64,000 nucleotides of DNA from Pelobates cultripes (taxonomy: Eukaryota > Chordata > Amphibia > Anura > Pelobatidae). Where the stretch lies: positions 289,762,408 through 289,826,407 of the forward strand of contig OW240914.1 of assembly GCA_933207985.1 (NCBI GenBank). The letters are read 5' to 3'. The translations under genes were made by a program, and so were the position numbers. Positions 56,395 through 64,000 of this stretch are shown here, piece by piece (the stretch's first letter is position 1; the number at the start of each line of letters is the position of its first letter). A model generated the notes under the pieces. It was not told the DNA's origin. It saw only the letters and a list, made by a program, of their open reading frames with translations, and ran no database searches.

Positions 56395-56834
56395 TAGTGA
56401 ATGTGTATGTGCATAAATCCCAGCAATCAAACACCAACGCTACATGCAAACCCTTGCAATAACAGGCAAATGTTACATAAAAACCCACTCCTGCAGTCAA
56501 ACTCCAAAATTACGTATAAATACATCCCTTCATCCAAACACCAACACTACACACACACACGTGTAAACCAGCATTTTAATGCTAACACTACATACAAATG
56601 CCCCCCTGCAATCACACACAAATATTATATATCAAAACACCCTCGGATTAAATTGTCAAGGTTATTTACAAACACGCTTTCATTCAAACACTAACACTAC
56701 ACACAAATGTTCACCTGCATTTAAATGCCAACACCACACAAACACACCTCTGCAGATGTGGATCTACCTTTTGGCCAAGCTTAGGGTTCAAAACATTTTG
56801 ATGCACCAGTGCCCTCTCAACATTAGATCCGCCA
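56395..56834. mobile_element. Minisatellite ending in a hAT-like terminus
   Basis: 56400-56760 is a degenerate array with a unit of about 40 bp built on CAATCAAACACCAACACTAC and ending CCTG. It continues into GGATCTACC.. and ends TTAGATCCGCCACTG at 56834, which read inward is CAGTGGCGGATCTAA, a hAT-type terminus. No matching left end was found. Confidence 0.5.
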
Positions 56835-58519
56835 CTGATGTGTTGTAACATTATTGTCTTTGACTTTAAGAAACACTACACTGCACACAGCACTGAGCAC
56901 ACTCCATCTGAAAAATTATTTTCTTTCTACAAACTTGACAGGCACATCAGTAACCTGAGCCTAACCAGTCTCACACTAGGATCAATGGCACAGCCTACCC
57001 CCCATTCCCACACAGGTTCAGCCAGGGGGAAAGCAGGCAATCCCTCTCTGCTGGCTTGTCTCTCAATGGTTACAGTCAAAGTGTCTAAAACAAACCTGGG
57101 TGGAAGTATAGATATTTTTCCTGCTGCTTTTTTCCCTTATTGGTCACTTCTCACTTGGTCTGTGAATAAAATCAAGATTTAGTGATGGTCATCTAACCAT
57201 CAATGACCTTTTTTTACACCTCTTGGTTAAACAGCAGATGCAGCCCACATCATTAGACAAACCTATTGTCCATCATGATAAACCAATTAGCTTATTTACC
57301 AACCTTGACATTTTTTTTATTTATATATTTTTTTAAACAGCTTCCTCTTCTTCTTTTTTTTTTTTGGTGTTCTGGGTGGAACCCTGAATCCCAAAGCATC
57401 CAACTATGTTTCGGCATCACCTAGTCATTTGCTCTGTTTCATCTTCATAATGCCTCAGAAATACAGACTTCGGCCAAACACTCAATCAGCCAGAATTTGG
57501 CCAAATCTCGATTTGGAGAATGCACAAGTCTAAAAGAATTCTGCCTCAATGTATTTAATTAATCTAGATTTACTACTCATGCTTTCGAACTGAACATGTG
57601 GGGTCAAGTAGAGCCCTACTAATAAATCAAATATCTTTAAAAGAATTATAATGAGAGTTTACAGAAATAGTTCATAGTAACTATATTATGATGTGTACTT
57701 TCTGTGTTTTTCTCTACCAATACCCTTTTTATTCAGAAGATATCAGCATTTAAAAATGCAAATGTTGGTGACAAATGCATGATTTACTATTCAGTCATTA
57801 CCATTAGCAAACACTAAAGCTGCTTAAAGTGATACATTGACCTGTGGATAATGTCATAGAAAACAATTAAATCACTAATCCCTTTTCCATTTCACAACCT
57901 ATGTTAAGCTTTAGCACATTCTACAAGCATACATATTTTACTGTAAGTGCTTTCCGAGCTCTGAGCATGCATGAAGCAGGTCTACAATAACCCTAGTCAG
58001 ATTGAAATGCTGATGTGTCTCCTTACACTGGCTGAATAATAAAATGTTGATCGCAATTTGGAGTAGCACAGTTCATTTAATGACTGCAGACCTACAACTA
58101 TAGTTACAACTATTCTTACCTACCAGGTTCCTCACAACTCGTAATGCCATATAGGGTGGGTAGAGGGTGGTCGGAGCTGATTAATGGCTTTTTACCTAAT
58201 TAAATACAGATAAGTGCTGGAGGACCTCCAAAAACTCCATCTAAACCAGAGTGTGGCTGGCCTTTGCCACCCTCTATATCCACACACCCACCATGTTTGA
58301 TGATATGAAGCCCAATAACTATCTTGAATTAGGCCAGTGACCCATCTCTGCCTTCCACACTGCATGAGTGAATGATCTGATCTAAAAAGCAGCTATTCCC
58401 CATTTGCATTTGGTAAGGTTAAGAATAGCCTATCTTCTAGGGTTTAATACTGAATGGTATTTTCACTCCTCTGAAGAATACTCAAGACATGACCAGTACA
58501 TTGATATTAAAACATAGTC
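56835..58519. other. Unassigned AT-rich DNA
   Basis: 57115-57215 resembles 14970-15060 as a diffuse dispersed repeat. The remaining ~1.3 kb shows no repeat ends or coding features and is a second candidate for unique or conserved sequence. Confidence 0.35.
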
Positions 58520-58940
58520 AGTCCTATGGCTCACAGCCACTTTCTACTGAACTCAGTGCATCACAGTTTGCTGCATATGGCGCTGCATAGCCACAGACCT
58601 TCATGGCAATGGTGTACCCTGATGGCAGTGGCCTCTTTCAGTAGGATAATGCACCCTGTCACACTGCAAAAAGTGTTCAGGAATGGTTTCAGGAACATGA
58701 CAAAGTGTTCAAAGTTTGCCATCCAATTAAGCATCTGTGGTATTTGCTGGAACAACGAATCCAATCCATGGAGTTCCCACCTCCCAAATTGCAGGACAGG
58801 TTCCAGATTCCATAGGACACGTTCAGAGGTCTTGAGGTCTTGTGTTCATGCCTTTATGACGCATCAGAGCTGTTTTTGCAGCACCAGGGGGCCTACACAA
58901 TATTAGGCAGGTGGTTTTAATGTTGTTGCTGATCATAGTA
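58520..58940 (+). pseudogene. C-terminal fragment of a Tc1/IS630-type transposase with right terminus
   Basis: One frame gives DNAPCHTAKSVQEWFQEHDK, with the Asp of the QDNAxxH motif, then a deletion of the SPDLNP part, then IKHLWYLLEQRI, the rest of the PIEHLW block. The transposon end ATTAGGCAGGTGGTTTTAATG..TGATCATAGTA is at 58900-58940. A premature stop and the missing third acidic segment make it dead. It appears to be from the same family as 53227-53460, judged by resemblance to a known vertebrate element. Confidence 0.7.
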
Positions 58941-59639
58941 TGTGATTGTGACCAAAATACATGCCTACATTAAGAAAGAGCCACCGCATCACACTCTGTT
59001 AATCACGTTTTTTATTTTTATTTTGAAAGAAAAAGTATAGAATAAGAGAGCAATGTGGAGCATACAAGTCCGAAATAACAAAAATATTTAGAGAGTACAC
59101 AGAAATACAGTATAGAGTCACACAATTGTGATTTTTCATTAAGCAGTATATAAATAATTTTTAAACAGGTGTGGTATTTATCACATCTGAATAATATTTA
59201 AACAGGTGTGATATTTACAGGGGCGTACCTACAGCATTTGGCACCCTTGGTTGGTCCTCTTTTTGGCACCCCAACCCCCCTTCTCTCCCCCCGCACTTTA
59301 AAATGTAAAAAACACTTGAATTTTTTTTAATGTATATAGCACTGAGTGTGCACTGCTATTACATTATTACAGAAGCCTGGTCGCACTGTTAAAGCACTGC
59401 AGTGCACAACCAGGCCCCTGAAGCATTGGCGACTCTAGGAACAATATATAGGGGAGTCACATAAGATACCACAGTCAAAACTGGGGGGGAGGAGGGGACA
59501 TTAATAATATTCACTAGGGGATGGGTTATTGTGCCGCCATTGGCTGTCTGATGCAACATCAGACAACTAATTTGCATAGAATTCATATTAGCCGTCCAGA
59601 TTTCTTTTTGTGGGCTGACTGACACCTCTTAAGTTCGAT

Positions 59640-59940
59640 CTTTGTTCAGCAGGTAACTCCCCTAATTGCTATCCTTATGTGAGATTGACATATTTAAGGA
59701 CACCAAATAAAGGAGCTATTTGCTAAACAGCACTCTAATTTGATATCTTTACATATGGAATATCACATAAGGGCACCAATTTAGGGAATTTTCTACTAAA
59801 CAGCTAAAAGATTAACATTTTTAAGGCCTTTTTCTTCATTTTAAACTTTCAATTGTTTAGTAGATAACTCCCTTATTCGTTTTCCTTATGTAGGATTAAC
59901 ATATTTAAGAACACCAAATTAGGGAGCTGTCTACTAAACA
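59640..59940. mobile_element. AT-rich foldback element (second copy)
   Basis: TAACTCCCCTAATTGCTATCC, GGAGCTATTTGCTAAAC, TTAGGGAATTTTCTACTAAAC and TTTAGTAGATAACTCCCTTATT recur as in 39075-39480. It is nested in the hAT-like element. Confidence 0.55.
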
Positions 59941-60589
59941 CATACACATTTATGCACACACACAAACGTATGTCTGTGTGTGCAGATCTGTGGTTGTGTG
60001 TGTATATAAGTACACACACAATCACAGACATACACCCACATAACCACAGACACACATAATCACAGAAACACATATTTACTGACATACACACAAAAATCAC
60101 ATTCATACACACACATTTAGGAAATAAGAGGTCCAACCAACATCTCTACCTTGCTTTGGGAGGGCTGAAGTGGATCCTCCCCCTGGTGACTAGCGGTTGC
60201 TGCTCTGCTGGGATCTCTGTGCTCTTCCTGCACAGCTCACTCACGCTCCCAGTAGTGATGCCGATGCCAGGATAACGTCATATTCCGGCATGCTCAAACT
60301 CCTATGTAGTCCTTAAAGAATGTTTAATCTCACTGCCTCCCACTATATACCTGTACTTGTCCTGTTTGTGAAAATGTGTGTTTGTGACAGCGTATGTATG
60401 TGCAATGTGTGTAACTGGATATGTAATCTGTGAATGTGAGCCTGTGTATAATGTGTCTATGTGACATGGGGTAACAGTTGTATTTGCCTGGGTGGGTCGG
60501 AGTAGATTGGGGTATGGGACTTAGTGTGTGATATTGCATGGAGCAACGTGAGGACGTGGAGATATATGATATATATAAGTGAGTATTAC

Positions 60590-60990
60590 TAGCAGGAGAA
60601 GGGTATTATGACAAGGTGGGGGTGTATATTCAGGGAGGGTATTATCTCAGAGTTGGTATTATATGACATGTTGAGGGGTATATGCCAGGGTAAGAATTAT
60701 GACCAAGTGGTGGATTTATGGTAGGCAGAATATTATGACAAGCGGGGGTGTATATGCCAGGGAGAATATTATGATAAGGTGGGGTGTATATGGCAGGGGA
60801 GGGTATTATGATGAGGTGGGTTTGGGGATATATGGCAGAGAAAGGTGTTGGTATAATGGCATGGAGGATGGGGTATAATGGCATGGAGGGTGGGGGTATA
60901 ATGGCAGGGTGGCTGAGGGTATAATGGCAGGTAGGGTGAGGGTATAATGGCATGGAGGGTGGGGATATAATGGCAGGGAGGGTGGGGGTA
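60590..60990. repeat. Minisatellite, unit about 22 bp (GGGTATAATGGCATGGAGGG)
   Basis: About 400 bp of related units, tightest at 60840-60990. The Pro/His/Tyr-rich frame on the minus strand is an artefact. Confidence 0.9.
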
Positions 60991-61539
60991 TAATAGTATT
61001 ATATAGCTATGAGGAGGGGGATGTGAATTTGCAAGTGCAGTATAATATTATTAACTCACCATTCAGGGGATGCAGGAGCAGCAGAGGCTGTCTCAGATCT
61101 TTCAGCCTCCAAGCAGCTCCATTCCAGGGTCAGGCAGTGCAGCAGGTGCAGGCAGGGGATCTAGAGAGCCTGACTCTGATCACTTGCATGTTCAGAGTGG
61201 CCCTGCAGGGAAGCAACCTGGTGCAACCTGTGCACCCCTTGTTGGTACTCTCCATAATAACCTCTGTGGTGCTCAGTGATGACTCAGAACACAGGCTGGG
61301 AATCCCCTCCTTGTGCTCTGACTCACCAACTGAGTGCCAGAGCCATGAGGGAGAGATTATCGTAGCTGAAGCAGCAGGAGGTACAGAGCGTGGAACCCCC
61401 TACTGAGTGGCACCCCGGGTCGACCGCCCCCGCTTTCCCTTTAGTATGCCACTGGGTATTTTTCAGATCCGTGGACTCTCCCATAACTATAACAAAGAAT
61501 AAATCTCCTGTCTTCCGTAAAAATCTTAAAAAGATCTCT

Positions 61540-62040
61540 AAAATTCCAACATCATCGTGCAGCACACCTTGAACTTATTAGGAAACTGCAATATTATTGG
61601 TATTTTGTGCCAGAAAAACTATTGAAAATCCTTCAAACAAATGCTTGAGATGCAAAAGAGGAATAGGTATGATGCTACATATCTAGTGGTCCTGCCTAAT
61701 TATTAAACTATACTGGGAAATGGTAGGAAAGGAAATCGCAAACCCATTACACATACCGTACACACCCACACCAAAACATAGTCTACTATTTATAAGCCAG
61801 GAACACGTCTAAAGTGAACGCCAAACTTCTGTTCCAAGTCCTAAGTGCAGCAAACACTCTAATAACACAAGCAAGGAAAACATCTGTCTGAGAGAGACAC
61901 ACTTATAGGTTAAATTTCAACCAACTAGGTCTACGAACTTATGGCCAACCACCACATCCACCCCCAACAAACTCACTAAAAGTGCAAAAGACATCTGGAA
62001 CAGCTTTGTATCCTCGACATAACGTGTCGGTCCGAGTTTC
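61540..62040 (+). pseudogene. L1 ORF2 C-terminal fragment
   Basis: Translation gives YWYFVPEKLLKILQTNA and, in shifted frames, CKRGIGMMLHI-like and LLNYTGKW-like segments, then LFQVLSAANTLITQARKT. These correspond to the L1 ORF2 region around WYxTPxRLHKI, the cysteine motif and the block after it. It is frameshifted throughout. Possible continuation at 62510-62820 after a MITE is uncertain. Confidence 0.6.
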
Positions 62041-62084
62041 AAAATATAATATAGAAAATGCTCCTCAGATGGCTGTTAGAGATC

Positions 62085-62507
62085 CTTCCTGGGTCATGGC
62101 TGCCTAAAATGCATCCAAACATTCTGTATCTCCTCCCTCTGCATGCAGACACTGAACTTTCCTCATAGAGATTAATTGATTCAATTCATCTCTATGAGGA
62201 GATGCTTATTGGACAGGGCTGTGTTTGAATCATGCTGGATCTGACCCTGATCTGCCTCCTTGTCAGTCTCAGCCAATCCTATGGGGAAGCATTGTGATTG
62301 GATCAGGCTACCACTTCTGATGATGTCAGCAGACTGCTTGATTTTTTAAGGCAAACAGCATGCAGATCTACAGCTTCTGGCTTGAATAAAGTAAGATTTT
62401 GCTATATTTATGGAGGCATGAGGGACCCAAGGGGGCTGGATGGTGGTGTTAACACTATAAAGTCAGGAATACATGTTTGTGTTCCTGACCCTATAGTGAT
62501 CCTTTAA
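62085..62507. mobile_element. TTAA MITE, T2/Kolobok-like (right end intact)
   Basis: Ends GACCCTATAGTGATCCTTTAA and contains GTGATTGGATCAGGCTACC, TGATGATGTCAGC and GCTATATTTATGG as in 3-374. The left terminus is not clear. Confidence 0.65.
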
Positions 62508-62824
62508 GTCAATACACTAAAATCAGAGCATTCAACATGAAAATGCCCCACCAGCAGCGCATAACCTTGAATCTTTTGAAACAAATGTTCGGGGCCCACA
62601 ACTCCTAACCCTCCCCAGTTTACACCACTACCCCTAGTTATACCAGTTTATGCATGTTTATACCAGTTTATACCAGTTTATGCCCTACACAAATTAGGGA
62701 TGATACAACTCTCCCTCAGGCATGGGAAAGACTCAAATGATCCACTTACCCGCACCAGGCATTTAGCCTGGCTACCTAATCCATGTAAACAATCTCTATG
62801 GGAAAGTTATACTCAGTAGATATA
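62508..62824. other. Unassigned DNA with short tandem units
   Basis: 62640-62690 repeats TATACCAGTTTATGC four times. The rest may be L1-derived but is not convincing. Confidence 0.4.
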
Positions 62825-64000
62825 GCAGATATATAAAAGTAAGAGGATATTCAGCACTTGTCCAGTACTGGAACAGTCCAAAGGGTAGCTAGGTCACCAA
62901 ATCCGGGGTCTTTCTTCTCTCGTAGAGAAGTAGGTAAATACAAAGAGGGAGGTGCAGCGCCTGGAATGTCCTTGGACACCATAAAAATGAGGAGAAATAA
63001 GAAACTGACAGTGAAGTACGTAAAAAAATACAGTAAGGTGAGGGTAAATAAAATGATATGCTTTATAGGAGATTAAGTGCAGCTCCAACTTAGACGCTTG
63101 GGCGGAATAATCCCCGTCTGAGGATATGGTGAAGTACAGACTCTATAAGAGGTTCTTGTGGATGCAGCCTCTCCTGCAGATATGTGGGGGGTGGGGGGGA
63201 AGAGATATATAAAACAATATTTAAATACAGTTAATGCATTTCACCACATAATGACTTTCTCAAAAGTGTTTACAGAAGGAAGGACCAGAGCTGCTTTAAA
63301 TAATGGAGGGAAATTCAAAAATAACTGCTGTGTGACATCATAGATCACATGACTCAAATTAGTTAACATGGTGTTTTTAAAAACGGTAAAAGAGCAAAGT
63401 ATATACTTCCAAGAAGCAATATTATATATAATAATGCTCCATGGAAGCTTATACTTATGAGCCTAAAATTAACTAAAGTGTATATATATATATATGAGCC
63501 TAAAATTAACTAAAAATGAGTGTTTATTAACCTGATAACCGGACAAATATAGAATCTCAACTTTCATAAAATGGCACATTGTAGAGATTGACATATGGGG
63601 ACAGTAAAAATACAATAAAATAAATGATTTTTATAAATAAATTCAAAAAAAATAATAATGATAAAAATAAGGTGAGGGATAACGTATAAAAGTAATAAAT
63701 CATAAAAATAATGAATTATGGTAAAGGGGGAAAGAAGAAGGGAGCTATAAAAAAATCACATAAGTCAATGTCCGCATTAAGACCAGTAGGTGTTTTTAAG
63801 TAAAAAACCATTTGCATTTCCCGTTGACTTAAAATTTTAGTAATATTGCCACCATGCCGTGGTAGAGTGCAAGTATCTATTGCACAACAATTTTAGGGTT
63901 TTTGTTGTGTTTTGACACTGATTGATATAATTGATAAAACCCTTTGAAATATTTCTACAATGTTCTGCTATTCTTGCTTTGAGACATCAGTGGTCATGCC
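62825..64000 (-). pseudogene. Penelope-like element, 3' half, running off the window
   Basis: On the minus strand from 64000, shifted frames give SKARIAEH-like sequence (ACKTTDVSKQE / QSKNSRT), then KHNKNPK, then YLHSTTAWW, and end REMQMVFYLKTPTGLNADID and LCDFF at about 63745. This is the C-terminus of the PLE GIY-YIG nuclease. About 500 bp of AT-rich 3' region follows, then a hammerhead-like motif (63269-63227) and a terminal-repeat-like block down to about 62825 containing AGGCGCTGCACC. Frameshifts and stops are present. The RT part would lie beyond the window. Confidence 0.75.
63227..63269 (-). ncRNA. Hammerhead-like motif in the 3' region of the minus-strand PLE
   Basis: Read on the minus strand: stem I ACACTT (63269-63264) pairs with AACTGT (63232-63227), five of six pairs. 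It adjoins the core TTGAGAA (63263-63257), which is CUGANGA with C3 to T and G8 to A. GAAA is at 63242-63239, followed by stem III AT/AT around GC and U16.1 U17 at 63234-63233, next to stem I. Stem II is weak. Both core changes are transitions of the deamination type. Confidence 0.55.

Larger units (their letters stand above)
59218..61454. mobile_element. hAT-like element with nested repeat and minisatellite
   Basis: The left end CAGGGGCGTACCTAC and the right end (read inward CAGTGGCATACTAAAGGG) are hAT-type termini. Flanks GATATTTA (59210-59217) and GGTATTTT (61455-61462) agree at 6 of 8. The 2.2-kb interior contains a foldback (59640-59940), a CA-rich stretch (59940-60115), GC-rich blocks shared with 48750-48990, a GT-rich segment (60365-60470) and a GGGTATAATGGCAGGGAGG-type array (60590-60990). 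No transposase is present. Confidence 0.65.

Overview
The window is vertebrate nuclear DNA, most likely from a frog or toad. It is AT-rich, I recognise no host protein-coding exon or RNA gene, and a large share of it is interspersed repeat. The amphibian inference rests on the repeat mix: TTAA-flanked T2/Kolobok-like MITEs beginning TTAAAGG..ACACTATAG, DIRS elements, Penelope-like elements (PLEs), several L1 lineages, a CR1/L2-type LINE, Tc1-like transposons and many hAT MITEs. Species cannot be fixed from the sequence alone. The window probably lies in an intergenic region or a large intron.

Layout. 1-700: two nested TTAA MITEs. 1.4-2.0 kb: 3' end of a CR1/L2-type LINE (minus), split by an 80-bp TTAA MITE. 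2.6-3.2 kb: fragment of a minisatellite-bearing hAT-like element. 4.2-6.2 kb: long RT-containing part of the same LINE family (plus), carrying a MITE with telomere-like repeats. 7.1-9.6 kb: an element with inverted ends interrupted by a 1.8-kb L1-like insertion that has a 15-bp target-site duplication (TSD) and a poly(A) tail. 9.7-11.7 kb: LINE, L1 and PLE remnants. 13.1-14.7 kb: L1 ORF2 3' end. 16.9-18.7 kb: hAT element with minisatellites and nested MITEs. 18.8-19.0 and 21.5-21.7 kb: hAT MITEs with perfect 8-bp TSDs. 19.7-22.4 kb: PLE (RT plus GIY-YIG) whose 3' region holds a hammerhead-ribozyme-like motif. 22.7-36 kb: mostly unassigned AT-rich DNA with several TTAA MITEs and GT-rich arrays. 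36.5-37.7 kb: Tc1-like transposase with an internal microsatellite. 37.8-38.7 kb: PLE-like terminal region with another hammerhead-like motif. 39.5-45.1 kb: two decayed DIRS copies and a perfect 42-bp inverted repeat. 47.7-49.1 kb: hAT element filled with a CA-rich minisatellite. 51.1-53.5 kb: Tc1-like element containing a solo LTR and joined to a second transposon. 54.5-56.3 kb: palindromes, a nested MITE and a LINE tail. 58.5-58.9 kb: fragment of that second transposon. 59.2-61.5 kb: third minisatellite-bearing hAT element. 61.5-62.5 kb: L1 fragment and TTAA MITE. 62.8-64.0 kb: a second PLE on the minus strand, running off the window end, with its own hammerhead-like motif.

All recognisable proteins here are broken mobile-element enzymes (reverse transcriptase, RNase H, GIY-YIG nuclease, Tc1 transposase), so nothing appears to work as a host pathway. 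The strongest signal beyond ordinary annotation is a set of hammerhead-like RNA motifs on both strands. Two of them sit downstream of PLE GIY-YIG reading frames, the arrangement expected for ribozyme-bearing PLE terminal repeats. All are mutated at core positions and are probably decayed. A second recurring theme is long minisatellites lying inside hAT elements whose ends and near-identical 8-bp TSDs can still be read.
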